64,000 nucleotides of DNA from Branchiostoma floridae. Taxonomy: Eukaryota > Chordata > Leptocardii > Amphioxiformes > Branchiostomatidae. How positions within the stretch are numbered: the stretch's first letter is position 1; each line of letters begins with the position of its first letter. This document shows positions 12,801 to 27,800 of the stretch, piece after piece. A program made the position numbers and the translations under genes. The stretch is taken from assembly GCF_000003815.2 (NCBI RefSeq), contig NC_049980.1:8571770-8635769 (forward strand), written 5' to 3'. The notes under the pieces were generated by a model that saw only the letters and a program-made list of their open reading frames with translations, searched no databases and was not told the origin of the DNA.

Positions 12801-15800
12801 GACTGTAAAATCGTTTGTTGAAGAGACAAACGTATCTAAGGTTTCCAGAATTATCTTAGGTAGTGCAAAGTAAAAATGTGTTTAGCAAGAGTTCTCTTTT
12901 TAATCGGGTTAGAAGTATAGATCACGTGACTGTGTGGTTAAGCCAAAAAAAGAGAAGTTATTGGCATTGTCTCGTTATATAACGTCCTTGGTCTCGCCAA
13001 CTACAGTAACAAGCTGATTCCCAAAATATAATGTTTTGCTTGCAGCTAGCTAGTGCCAAGAAAAGTTTGAAAGTTACATCAAACCACTTCCCCAGGGAGC
13101 TTGTTACTTGGTGGTTTTTCGTTCCCGAGGACTTCGGCCTCAGTACCGGATGTGGCAGTAATGAAACAGAAAAGCTCGTCTCCCGGCTAATTACGTCCCA
13201 AAGAGGCTATACGTCTCACCATCCGATACTCGTGTGGAGAAGATTGAGGAATCTGATCTGAACACGGTAATTGGATTTGATGTCTCAAGTTTTCATGTTT
13301 GAAGATAAATTGATAGATACATAGACACTCTGCCTGGCGTTCTGATGCCCCATATAACGTTACAGCCAACATAAAATGCAACTTATATCTGTATCTTTCC
13401 ATGGTATGCGTTCATACATAGTCATAGAGGTTACCACTTCCCTTGGACATCAAATCAAGGAACAGTGTTCGCCCCGTCAGGTCTCAGGTTTATGAAATAA
13501 TTCTATTGAGACATGCATGAGACCAAATTGCCACACTGAAGCGCGGTTCATACTGTGCTATTGGCGCCAGTTTCCTCGTAGGTATTGACAGAAAGAAAAT
13601 AAAGTTGTTTTGCTGTAAGGTATAGAAACGAAGAGCACATACACGGTTCAAAAAGTCACGCTATTACTTCCTCTCTTTCGGATATCTCCTCTATTTCTCT
13701 TATCAAACCAATTCTTCACGGGTCCTAGCGACATCTCGGTAAATCAATTTCGATAAGCATTGAATATCCAGGAGACGGGACGGCCCCAAAACAGTAGGAC
13801 TGTGTGATACATCACTCCCGTGTATTAGAGGGGTTGTCTCAGAAGATGGATCACCAATCAAGGGTGGCTCTGTTATCACCTGTTTCCAGCCAGAGGCGCA
13901 GTGAGTAAGGAGGCGGGAGGCTCGTTGTCGGCTCCCGTTGTGATGGGACAATCCACACGGTGCCCCCCCCCCTCCTCCAGTACCAATAGTCAGTTTTGTT
14001 CTTTCCACTTCGTCCTGTTGTCTGTTGATATCTAAGGCCATGTTGATTTGATTATATATGGATGACATCAACGCACGCATTAATTTTCGACCGTACTGTA
14101 AATCGTACAAAGCAGCTTCAAAATAAACAAAAACAAATATCGGAAAACGTACACTCATGTCTTAGAATATTCAAGGAAGATATAGAAGAAAAAATATCAA
14201 TCTATTGTTTGGTTTTATATTCTGTGTGTTCAATAATAAGTTCAACCTTCCTGATCACTGAAATTTCATGATGAAGGCAACATTTTTATTTGCATGCTCG
14301 CATCAGTTTTTGGGTTACCAGAGGATGTCATCCTTATAAATATGATCACATTAACATGGCCTTATTACTAACATGTTGGACTCACACCAGTTTCTTACAG
14401 ACAAATAAAATCTTCTCAAGTCTTCAACGAATTTTGAGACTGCAAATTTAGATATCGGAGGACACAAAGCAATACCAAACATTGCTTACGAAGAAAAACT
14501 GTTTTCTAACAGTGATAATGAGACACTCTTGCAGGCAAATCGAATCTTTTCAAATCTTCACCGCATTTTGAAGCTGTAAATCTAGAGATAGGACACAAAG
14601 CAATACCAAACACTGGTCATAAAGAAAAAAACTGTTTTCTAATTGAGTGATCACGAGACATTTAGTCTCGGCGAAGAACATTTTAGTGCGTTGGATGAAT
14701 GATTCTTCTCACGCATTTTAAAGATTGTGTTTTGGGTACACTCAGAACTAATTTCGCGTCTATTGGTTCTTCACAATCCATTGCTAAAGACGAATGACCC
14801 AGAGGAATTTTTCGCGAAGAAATTATGGCTCTCTGTGTATGGTTATTGAAAGCTTTTAGCGCAAACAACGCCTGGTGGCCTTTCTCTCTGACGATTGAAA
14901 AACGGTAATTTCGAGGGATATTCTCACAGGTGTTTAAAACCAGTCATTTGTGTCACCTTCCCTATTGCCGAAAGCCCATTGTTAATGCAAGACGTGGTTG
15001 AAGTGTGCGAAAGTTTCTAAGTGGTGTCATCACAACTCGCTTCGGCTTTTAACGCAGCTTCCGTCGTTAACGCTTTATGACATTTTAATTTTATTATATG
15101 GATGACATCCGCTTGCGCATCAATTTTCGTTCGTTCCCAAAAATAAAGCAAAAAGTTTTCCACCATGCTTTGAATCGTACAAAGGAGCAAATACATACCG
15201 TAAATTAAAAGAAATATATATATCAGGAAACATACACTAATGTCAACGTCAATTTCAATGTCAAAGGAGAAGACTGTGAAAACAAAAATGAAGAATCTTT
15301 TGTTCGGTATTCAATACTCTATGTTTGTCATTTGTTCAACCCTCTAGACCACTTAGATTTTATCATGACTGCAACACTTTTTTGCCATTTTTTTTATTCG
15401 CACGCTCGCATCAGTTTTGGGATTCCCAGAGGATGTCATCCATTTAATCCAATCAACATGGCCTTAACTGTTTTCGTTCAATAATGTACAAAAGGAGCCA
15501 CAAGACGGATGTACGGAGTGTGAAATAATGGCCTCGGCGTTCTACGTGCCGATGACACGGGTAATGGGAAGGCTCCAGGTAATTTTCCGCTTGCCCACCG
15601 CGCCGTTCCGAGTGATCTCAGATCTGATGACGGGCAGTTAGTTCCGTCGGTCCATTGTTGCCATTCTCTAAGGCCCCGTCTATGATGTGGCTTTCCGACA
15701 TATTGGTGTCAGGAGTACGGATAGGACCTGTTGATCTCAATTGCTTTGGCTGTTTGGAATACAGCGGATATGTTTTGATGAAAGAAAGAAAGAATGTGAT

Positions 15801-18800
15801 CTCGAACCAGTTTAGCTCACTCACGAGCTACTCTCTCAGATTTATCATAGCTTCATTCTTTTCTGGGCTACTTCATTCACTTCACTTCCAGGTTTATCAG
15901 TGTCACATTGGCTAGTACAACACACATACGTTAGTGTAAGGCTTGGTTGTTATGAACGCGAAGCACAGTTTTACACCATAGGTGTCAGGAACTGCGACAC
16001 AATTTCTTCGTATCGTGGTGACTTTAATCTGAAATGAGACTTTGTGACTAGTAGTGCGCACAATAGCACGTCTCCGTATTTGGTCTTCCAGATTAAATCC
16101 GACAAGCTTCCGATACGGTCACGAAAGAAAGTGTTGAATATGTTATGAAGCAGCACCTGGAAAAAATACGATGGGCTCAACTAGCCATCTCAGTGGTTAC
16201 GGTACATCAAACGTTAATGCGGTTTTTGACCTCTACTTTTCCTTGTGTTATTCCAAGGGGCTTAGTTACTCTTTTCTTTCTGTTATTCCAAGGAGCTTAG
16301 TTACTCCGTATCTGTTGTCTACGTTGATACAATCTATGCCATGTTTCTGTTGAAAACAAACAAACACACAAACAAGCAACCGCAAACAAGCCCATAAGCG
16401 ATCGCTTGATTTTATATTGTAGTGTTATCCCCTATGCAGCTACACGTAGATAAGTATCCAACAGTCTGTGTTAAAACATGGCATGAATCTATCAAGAACT
16501 ATGTCATGACGGCCCAATTGGATAATTTATATTGAAACTATGTGTCAAACTAGAAGATAAACATTACCTATCAAAGAGGGCTTGGGGTGGAGTGATTACT
16601 GAAAACAGATAAGATACAGGAGATTGAGGTGATTGTATGATATGCTGTGACAAGACCCATCCTCCTACGCACGGGCACAAGCTTTCTGTTATCTGACAGT
16701 TAGATGGAAATCAGTGAATGCACCACTGCCTGATTTACGTATACGTTGCCCCATTTCACTGCGGTCGTCGACCTTGTCTGGATGGAAAGCAGCGTTGAAA
16801 TATTTACACCATGACACATGTAGTGTCACGGGGAAAGCCACTAATGTCCTTATGGTTTATGTTAGATCGTGGGTGTAGGGGTGTTTATCTTCACACGAGA
16901 GTCAATCGCTCACGTTTTCAAAACGACTGAAAATGCCATACTGCATGGCGGAAGGCCTGAGGCAACCCATTCACAGATATCCCGCGGATAGAACGTTAAA
17001 TGGATCTTCCATGTTTGAGAAAAGCCATTGCTAGAGCACCCACTGCACTTTTGGAAGAGTAGGGGTGTGTTACGGTGTGAGTGGTTCATATATCTTTACA
17101 GTTTAATTGCATGCTGCAACTGGGGCAATCACTGTCGTATTGAGATCCCTGTGCACTGTTGATAGTCTGCCACTATAGACCCGTGCGATTTAGCCCCATT
17201 AGTTGTTAACTCTCCCGAAGTCAGCCCCTAGCTGCGAAAAGACCACTCACACAGTATACCGTGTTGTACGGTGATGTGGGAAAGGCGACGACTCGAATGT
17301 TGCAACCACACAACTTTCAGCACTGAGGACAGTACAAACTGCACACTGAATATAGAATGGTTCTAATCATATCTCAATCTAATCCTACAAATCATACAAT
17401 ACACAGCTCTTTTCTAGCTAATTGCGTAATGACCTTTCGTCCTTTTAACAAATGCACAGCCGTGAACTTCCTTCGACCCACCTAACTGCACGTAACAAGC
17501 AAGCGGCTCCCGTTTTTTGTGTAACGAACTTTGCCACCGAAAAGTCGAACTTTTTTCCCGCGCAATCCCGGCAAATCATAAACGAACTTCAAAGCCCAGA
17601 ACTAATGGAACAGTATCGACTCTTCCCGCCCAGTTCAATGTCAAAGTTCTTCGGAGGTTCCAGTTGCGTGAGTCCAGTCAATATCCTGTCTGTGGTGATG
17701 TCCAGTTAAGCGTGAGCGTGTTCGGACCTTGTAAGTCCGTTTGACCTCCCGTCTAAAGCCGGTGACCAGAACGTCGTCTGTGATCTTCCAGCTCGTTTAT
17801 TTGATAAAACCTGTGATTCAGAAAGGTGGGCCGGGGTCGGAATTAAACTTTTATGGGCAACCAGGAATAAACTGGCCAAACACTCCCTCGGTGGTTATCT
17901 CAGTATAAGGCTTACCTTCAATTTTCATTTGAATCAGGCTGACTACTTACACGTACGCAGATCCTATATAACAGGCGCCCTGTCTGGGGAGATTACCGTC
18001 GTTATGGTGAAGAGTTTGTCTCACATGATGTCAAGGGCATTGCATGATGAACAGCGTATTCAGTTAGCCAATCTCTGTCCAGTCCCAATCCCACCTCTGT
18101 AAGTTAGAATGGGTCCTCATATTGGCCTTGATGTACAAACCATCCAAATCCATCCCGCAGGTAACCAAGCGTTCACCGGTCCTCCAAAATCTATGACTTA
18201 TTCGTTCCAAAGTCAGACAGCCATCGATGGTGTTCCCGCTGATATAATTGAAGTGAGAACGCCGGCACCAAGAGGATTCGATCCGGCTAATGAAACGTAA
18301 TCAGAGTTAATATCCGCGTATGTGCCACCAGGGTGTTTCAATTGGAGGTAAGACGTGACAGCGTAATGACGTACTCGTCTATAAACTTAGAGTTTCTCCT
18401 CGCAATGCTACTTTGTGAGCTTTAGGGGCTAAACTTCATGAGCACCTTTTGTTTCAATTTGCTAGCAGACAGACAAGGCAAATGTCATACTGCACTCATA
18501 TTAGTAACTTATCTAACACCGAAACATACAAGTGACATACAAATTTTTGAGGCAGTAAGGGCAATGGGGTTGTTATCCACTGTGTCTCGGGCACGGTAGT
18601 GGAAGGAAGCTTTACGATCCTGCTAAGAGATATGGCCTTTTCAGTGCACCTTCATAATGAATAAATGACGTGGACTCTCATTTCGTGACAATGACCTTTA
18701 AAAAGACGATTCATTCCCAATACGTTGTACCAAGGAGCATTACTGTAATGGGTATGTGTTCTGAATAGATGGACTCTTCGCCAACGCTTCGGTGACCATT

Positions 18801-21800
18801 TGTCACCTTCCTCAGGGCAATTCTGACTGGTTCACACTGCACTGCAGTAAAATCACCCAAACGTCGCATCTGCAAGCAGCGACACCTACAACTGCAGTAC
18901 AATATGAACCAATCAGAAGTGCCTGAAAAAGGTGACTGACGGTCAATGGAATGCCGATTGATAAAACCAACGGATGTGTGAGAAGAATCTCTTCATTCCG
19001 TGACTTACCAGCCAGATGAAACTATTCACGGAAGGATGCACTATGTATTTTCCATTGGTTTACATTGGTGAACACTAAAACGAGAGCGGCTTAATTGCTT
19101 GTTAGGTCCATGTCAGATTGGCGAGTCGAAGGAAGTTCACGTGTGTGCATTTGTTAAACGAGCAAAAGGTAATTTCGCAATTAGTGAGAAAAGAGCTTTG
19201 TATTGTATTATTTGTAGGATTAGATGTAGATATGATTAGAGTCATTCTATATTCATTGTGCAGTTTGTAAACGTTGTACAATCCACATCTGCGTATGGTG
19301 TACTGTCCTTAGTTCTGAAAGTTGTGCTACAACACTCGAGTCCTTGCCTTCCCCACATCACCGTCTAGAGCCATTCTACATTAATTGTGCAGTTTGTAAG
19401 CGTTGCACAATCCACATCATGTCATCTGCTTATGATGTACTGTCCTTAGTACTGAAAGCTGTGTGGTTACAACACTCGAGTCCTTGCCTTCCCCACATCA
19501 CCTTACAACACCATTCGCGTGCTCGTAAGCCTTTAAGTTATCTCAGCGGAATTCACAGCGCACCGGGGAGTGACTACTGATCACGCTTGGCTCTTCTGTT
19601 CGTGCAGGCAGGCCATTCAGACGGATTGAGCCCGGTCGTAACCAGGTTACGTAGGCTTGTAACTGAATTTCCTCGTAACAACAGATACCTTGTCAACGAA
19701 AATCACAAAGTGGATTACAGCGTATCTCTGCCGGTAACAGTGGATGTGCTCCGGGCAGAGACAGTTAACCACATCACATAAATCTTGGTGCGATCAGTTT
19801 AAGATTGATGATGAAAAGATCAGGTTGGGATTGATTTTCCGTCAGTTGCAAGTAGAAGAAGGTGTTGAAATTTACGTCTGGTCTTGCATAATTGATATCA
19901 AGTCCGTCTTGGACTGTTTTGGGGAATAGTAGAAGAACGAGTGCAAAGAAAAAGAAGGAATGGGAAGTATATCTTTGGGCTTATCATGATCAATAGTCAA
20001 GGAATGCGACTTTCTACAAGACAAGGCCATGTTTTGATTCGATTATATGGATGACATTCTCTGGGAATCCAAAAACTGATGCGAGCGTGCGAGTAAAAGA
20101 AAGGGGTTTGTCAACAAAAGTTTCCTTATCTGTGAAATCCAAGTAGTCGGGAGGGTTGACCAAATGACCTAGCTGGCTAGCACATCGAGTATTGTATACA
20201 GAACAACAGATTCTTCATTTTTGTTCTTTCGCATCTTCTTTTCAAAACTTTGGAATCGACTTTGGCATTTTACGACAGTAGGTCTGTTTTCCGATATTTG
20301 TTTGCAACTTACAGCATTTATGTAGTCCTTTTGCAGCAGCTTTGTACGATGATCAAATCAGCTTGGTCTAATGGACGAAGAGTTATTGTCCTGACTTTAT
20401 CACACGTCCAACATAGCTTAGGTGTAAAATCAGAACGCAAGAATGATGCTTGGTCCAGAGAAAAGTATACCATCGGCTTTTGTGTGATGACAAGGACATG
20501 ATGGACGTTTTTCCATTTCACCGAGCTATTTTACCGGAGGGAATCCAATAAGCTGTAAAATGGGCCTTTGACGATAATGACAATGGGTGACGAACCGTTC
20601 ACAGAGGCTCAATGCGTATCGATTGAAAAAGTTTGTACAAGAAGGCTTTTGCGAATAATGATAAAGGTTTTATTGCAAATCCGTGCCCATGGGGTTAATT
20701 GCAAGGGAACAAAATCAAATACATGAAGTGATTGAATGTGGGCTAATTACAGGTAAATAATCTCAACTCTTAGATACGAAGATTAAGTACATACAGTACA
20801 TAGAATAGGGTCCTAAAGCTACGTTACTATTGCGGGGTTTGACTTCTTTGCTGGAAACAGTTGAAAATGGCGACATAAATAATAGCTACATAAAGAGACA
20901 GTGGGTTTGCTGTGCACTTCATTTGAACACAGGCAAAGAGAAGAGAAATCCGTGAAGACCCACAGTTGGTTGATCGTTACCTTGCCTAGATTGCTTTACT
21001 GTGGCAGTCAGTTTACTTTTAATCAGTTCTATCCTCAAAGGAAAGCCAGTGTCATCAACGTAACTCAATTTTGACAACGTTTGAAGTGATGGGTCCAAAA
21101 TGCAATAGTCCCTACTGTGGTCGTTTCGCTACGTTGTCAGTTTGCTACAGTCGTTTCGCTACATGGCAGAAGTCCTTTCGCTTGAATTCCAAGTTTCTAA
21201 ATAGACTTTAGGCAAAAGGAACCGTTTTCCTACAATCACTTTCTTGTTTAAAGATGTCACTAAATGGAATACTGACAACATGTCTTTGTTGGCTGTCTTG
21301 CCAGAGCAAATGTTATTGAAGGTACCAGACTTGTGTGTGGCGAAAAAGCTTGTCATGTAGCGAAACTACCTGTAGCGAACTGGCAATGTAACGAAATGAC
21401 CTGTACCCGTACCTTCTTAAAAGAACCGTGTGCCCATATACATGAGACTATCTAGGCCCTATCGTGGCGAACCGGCTTGTGCCTTGTTGCGAAACGACCT
21501 GCCTTGTTGGGAAACGACTTGCCTTGTGGCGAAATGACTGTGGCGAACTGACATTGTGGCGAAACAACCTGTTACCCTAGCGTGGTACTGTAATATCTTT
21601 CCTCCTCGGTTTCTTCCTGCCTTTTTGCATATGCTGGTTATCGTCTCTGCCCTCGGTGGATGTAGCTGAGATTGAGGTGATCAACTGGCAGCCTCGTATC
21701 TTCATCAGCATCTTCTGTCCACCTTTCACTTCAAAAGCCCATTTCCTGTCCATTCTCCTCCCTGTCGGCACCCAAGTGATGGGCCGCTGATAGATTGCTT

Positions 21801-24800
21801 TCTTCCCATGAATGCAAAGATTACTTACAGATTCCGAACACAAAATGGAGAGGCCATTCACGTGTGTTCGGGCCTAGTCAGTCTTGCCAGAAGAAAGTAC
21901 GTTCTTCTAGATTGTGAGAATGAAGACTTAATCCTTTGAGTAGGAGCGGAAGAGCCTGACATATACTCTTAAGACACTCGGCATTCCTCACTACTACTTG
22001 AGAGAAGCACCGGCTTTGAGAACTGCTTTAGGACTCAGCGATTATTTGCTTGTGGGTTAGACTAGTTAAGTATGGGTTCTTCACATGTCTATGTTATAAA
22101 TACACCTAGACTAGAAGAATTTCCAGTGCTTTATTTGTTTGTAAACAAACAAACAAACAAACAAACAAACAAATGGATTGGCAGCACAGCCGCAGAACAT
22201 TAGGCTTGATGGCATTCTAACCTGAGTCACACGTACTGTATAGTCGCGATACCGTGGCACAAACATTCTTTGTACGTTATCGACATCATCAATTGCATAT
22301 ATGTACGTCATTCGTTTATCTGTGCATGCGCCCTGAACATGTACAGCTGCACCACATCTTTCGTTCAGACTCTTGTTGTGCCAAGTGACACAAAGTGGCT
22401 GTTTCTGTAGCAGGGTATATTTTCACAAGGAGGGAGCACGGGACATCCATTTTACATCCCATCCGAAAGACTGGTGCAGCCCCAACCGAAATGCCCTTAC
22501 CACGATTTGAACAGGGGTCTGCCATTTACCAAGCCATCTCAACTGTTGGGCTGCTACTAGTTGAACTGCAGTGACATCCCTTCACTATATATACGTATTT
22601 ACCGACTTCATAAACACTCTGATCATATGATTAATGGGACATATCGGTGCCAGGCGCCACTCGGTCCCACCATGTCCCTCCGGTGTACAGTACTCACCCT
22701 CACCTATCAATACTACTCACGCCCACCTTGCCAGGGGGACGGACCGTACATCTGGTACCATCGCTTTTGCCTTCATTACTCTTTATACAGAACTGGACAG
22801 AATTTATAACCCGCTTGTAGAGTATGGCATTTCCAAAGGGCTGGTTCTTCTTCATTTGATCCATCAATATGGCTCAACCCCAGAAGGTCTAGACATTTCC
22901 TTGAACTCTTTTTTATTTACTGGGGTTGGACAGAGGTGAACAGATTCGGCCATTAGACTGCGACGCCCCGCGGGGAAATACAAGATATCAACAGCGACTG
23001 TCTGGTTAGTCGTATTTCAGCCTTTTTATCGACTCAGGCATTTCTATCAGACGCAAAGTTAGATGAACATTAGTTTTTACGTGAAAAAGGAAAACAACTC
23101 ATGCTATTCATTTATTGGTTTTGCTGTTCGGCACCCACAACCAGGGCTGCGTGTAGCCTGTGTGGCTATTACAAAGGCCCTGCTAACATTAACAAAAGCA
23201 TAGTACAATACAAATGGGATGCAGTAATCACCTTATGATAGTGATTTGTGAATATTGCTATTCTATATATGTTGGAACAAAGATCAGCTATCTTAATGTA
23301 CTTCCTCATGCAGGTACAAGTTGGGCATGTGATGCGATAAAAATGGCAAGTTGTCGTTACCCGTCAATGTAATTACGGAATGATCCCCGAGTAAAACAAG
23401 AGAGTGCAGTATTGTCGCATGGTAGAGCTTTCACATCCATATCTATGTGATTGAATCAAGAGAAAAGACATAACCATGTGAGCACTATTGCGCTCTCTGG
23501 CCTCAAATGTGCTTGTTTAATGGTCTTGTAATGGGAACTGTTGATACAGTATTACGTGTATAGGACCGCATTGTCCCGTGAATATAATGAGTGTAGTCAG
23601 CTGCGTTGGAAATCTCTGCTTACCGGAGCGTTTTACATGAGTCGAACGGACGGCCGAAGAGTCCCTAACGGTTTAAATCACCCATAGACAGATGGTGACT
23701 TTGACGTTTGGTGGCAGAAGGTCATCGTCTCAGCCGGCGTTTGGATATCTCTCGGGAGGAACGGTGACATTTGGCAGATCCTAGTGCTGCGTGCGTAGAT
23801 GGAGGAATGATAGTGTTGTCGTGATAACCTGGGGGGGGGGGCGTTGTGATGTTGGCCATTAAATACTGCACGAGCAAACTAAGTGCTCTGCCTGTGGCAA
23901 ACAGGGGAAGAGAAGTATTACCTTCTGTTCCAGGAAGTCTGATCAAAGCTCGCTTATAGCAGCCCGCTCAACATCCGACCGGCCTCCTAGGGTCTAGTTA
24001 CAGTCGTGGACAGCAAAGTTTGTGTTACATAGATTTGAACTTCCAGGTCTGGTGTTGAGGTTCCAGGTAAATGGGATGATGGCTTTTAACTACCGCACAA
24101 GCAAACCAAGTGATCTGCCTGATGTAAACAGGGTATGTTGGGAAATGCGGCATGACTTTCTGTTCCAGGTAGCCTGATTAAATCGCGCCTATAGCAGCCC
24201 GCCCTACCGTATCCGACCGGCCTCCTCGAGTCTTGTTACAGTCCTGGACAGCGAAGTTTGTGTTACATAGATTTCAGGTATAGGTAAAACTTGGAGTCAT
24301 CCCCAAGTTTTCACTGCTTTTATTTTCGATGAGTTCGCAGGGCTGTGTTTGCGTCCGGAGTGTCTATATCGGGGATGGTGGAATAATGTTGGTGCTATGG
24401 AGAGGCATATGAACGCTATTTCACTCTGGATAAAGTTGAACTGTAATTTCAAACACAAATTCACCTACCCAAATTTTCGACTGATCGACCCAAGACAATC
24501 CATGTGGCGTCACAGAAGAAGTGGATTGTCCATACCTTGACGAAGACTAGTCGATCAGTCAAAAATGTGGGTAAGTCCAGATTTTTTGTGTTGAGAATTA
24601 CAGTTCAACTTTATCCAGAATGAATTCTACTAACATGCACAGCTAAACTTTCAAGTTAACGTTTGTGATCACCTTTATCCACGAGGCAACCTATATCATT
24701 GCAATATCTTTGAAATAATGCAATTTGAAACGACGGTAGTCTATCGACTTGTTATGTCTAAATAACCTGTTTTTAACAACTGATACAAGTATCCTGCGGA

Positions 24801-27800
24801 TAAAGGTGAACTAGCGTTTTATGTACTTGTAAAAGGTTATACAGCTACACTTAACGGGTACAGGGAAGGTCAGCTCAAATATCTAACAGCCTTCGCTCTC
24901 TTGGGAGCTACTCTCTTCCTTAGAAGAATACCTGACTCCAACAAACCCAACCCATTCCAAACAGACTTCCGAAATAGATGGCTCACACAAACGCACTTCG
25001 AACGAAACGCACGCTGATGGCAGTGAAGTAGACCGTTAGGGGACTAGGTAATTACGTGCGCTAATAGCCACAGAAATAGTACGTGGTCTGTCTACTACTA
25101 TACAGACTGAACCACTTATGGTATCGAATGTGCATACATATATACTGCACAATTAAGTCACCGCATCACCTTTTCTACACGAAAATGTGATTTCAGGTAT
25201 TGAAAACTTGGTACAATGCCTGAGAAAAACACATTGACAGACGAACATAAAGCCACTGTTCTTTTGAAATCGCAGAACCCACAAAGTCGAGAAAAGTTGG
25301 GGCTTTTCGTCTCCCTCTGCTGCCAAAAAAGAAGTCAAACCCAGCCTGTTTAGAAATAGCGAACACCAGTATCAGATCGAGTAGAACATTGTTCATAACT
25401 GGTCATTGTCACTTGTATATCTACTACGTTTATGGTTTATACCATGTACTTGCAATTAGCCCTCGGGTATTAACTTGCAAATAAACGTCTATAATAATCG
25501 TTTCAAGGTCTCATCAAGATCTACCTTAGTACCTACATACTAAATATGAAGACAATCCATCCAGGTGTTCTCCAGTTGCTAGCATGCTGGCCATGGCCTT
25601 CTATAAATAAACATACACACACACATACAAACGCTACCCAAAATATAACCTTCTTGGCGAAGGTAAAAAAGTGAGAAATCCCAGAAATGCGCATTTCCTA
25701 CCCGGGGCCCGGCCGGGGTGTTTGCGGTAAAGAAAAAAAAATTAAACCTATGCCATTGAATATCCACAAGGCATGTTGTTGAAGTATTTTGGATCGGTTT
25801 TGTGTTTTGGTTATCGTACTTTTCGTTCCCCAAAACTGTCCGACCGGGCCCCTTAGCCTAAACATGTATTAATCAGGTGCGGTTTTATTGCCCGACTAGG
25901 GACGGTTAAGTTTCTCAGGTTCATTTACTGGTGGTAATTGGAATCATTTACGACAGCAGCCGTAAAACGGTCCCCATGAATAGCGAAGATCCTTTTTTAG
26001 TTCTTCGGCAATGAACGATATAGCCGCCAGATGGTCAAGACAGTACAGAAGGGAGATATACTTATGGGCGGGGCTGCAATGGGATGTCCAGAAAATATTA
26101 CAGACCTTTTTATCTGGTGATATCTTTCAATTTGTTGTAGAATCTATCATCACAACGAGTAGGTAGCTATCTAAGGAGTGATCGAGGCACATCCTTGAAC
26201 GCACTGCAGGACCCTTATTTTACGTCCCTACCGATAGATGGATGCAGTCCGAACCAGGATGTCCATCCCCGGAATCGAACCGAGGTCACCCAGTTATGCC
26301 TACGTCACATTTCAAAAACCGGAGCCCTCCCGGGCTGTTTGCGAAAACGAAAAATTAAACGAAAGTTCATGCTAATAAATATGCATAAGGCATGCTGTTG
26401 AACTATTGTTTGCCCGTTTTGTGTTTTTATTGATATTGTGCTTTTATATCATACCTTTCGCTCTACACAACTGGCCGTCCGGCACCAGGTTGGAAATGTG
26501 ACGAAGGCTTCACCGACAAATTGGGACCGGGAGATGAAATATGAAGCCGCTACCAAGTGAACTACGAGGGGCGTGCAATTAGTAATGGTCCTGACCCATT
26601 TCCCATAGCAGGAGATTAATGAAACTTGGCACAGTTATTAGTCTTTCTCTTCATAGGAATCACCCAGAGTTATGCATTTCTCCCATTGTTTGATGCAGCT
26701 CTGGACACCGATTTTGTAGGACACCCCAGGTTGGTCCTCCAACTGATGCCTCATCAATGGCACAAGAGGGACGACCAGGTCTGGGAGCTGTTTCCACAGA
26801 CTTCCAGCCACGTTTGAATTCAGGATGCCAGCGTTTTACAAGGTCATATGATGGGGCATCATCACCATAAGTTTCATTTATTTCATCAAAAGTCTTCTTT
26901 GGTGTGCGTCCTTTCAAATACAAAAACCGGATCACTGCGCGACACTCAACTGGTTCCATTTCACACCTGGTCCATTTCGCACCTGACTAAGTTCAAACAC
27001 CAGTAAATCAGAAACCACAATTAGTTCAGAGCTGTCTTTTGCAACATAACCCATAGAGATATGAATTATTACACATACAAAATTTCATTTAGATCAGACA
27101 ACTGGAAGTGGGTCAGGACCATTACTTATTGCACGCCCCTCGTACACAGACATCCCATATCTATGTCGTACGTTATATCACTTCCAGCAAGAGTCTATCT
27201 CGAGCAATATTGATCAATATTGTTCTATTGATATGAGCTTCTAAAGGTACATCAAACAATTGCAAAGACTCTAGCTATGTTTTAAACTGACTGCTTTCAA
27301 GGAAACCAACTTCATTCGACAATAACTTTCAAAACTAGTGCAAAACCCGTTTTCTTACAATCCACAATAACGTGTGTGCAAATCCATTTCTAACTATCAG
27401 TCAATGGCGTCTAGAGACGTTTTTTCACTTTACTCAGGTGGAAATGAGTACCTAGCTTTGGTTAGCGCCGCCTTCCTGATAGGACGTTAAACGTAGGTCC
27501 TGTTTTTGAGGAGATTTCACCCCTCGAGCACGTTAAAGAACCCACCACATTTATCGAAAAGAGTAGCGGTCCTTCCTGGCGTACGTGGTTCAAACCTTCA
27601 GTCCAATGGCCGTACCTGGGGCAATTACTGTCGTACCGAGGTCACCTGAGTTAGCGCCTAATGGTAGCCGCTCCAGACCCCTGCGATTTAGACTTTAGCC
27701 AAATGTAAACTCGCAATTCAGCCCCTGGCTGCCAGGATACAGCAGACGGTACGGCCCATCCAATGATAACACATTGTACACCTGACCTCATGGCATATGC

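Noticed and set aside
13031..13402. Upstream exon of the JmjC gene
   Set aside because: Neither strand gives a frame with family similarity and splice borders; the exon 1/exon 2 solution at 30309-29204 fits in phase instead.
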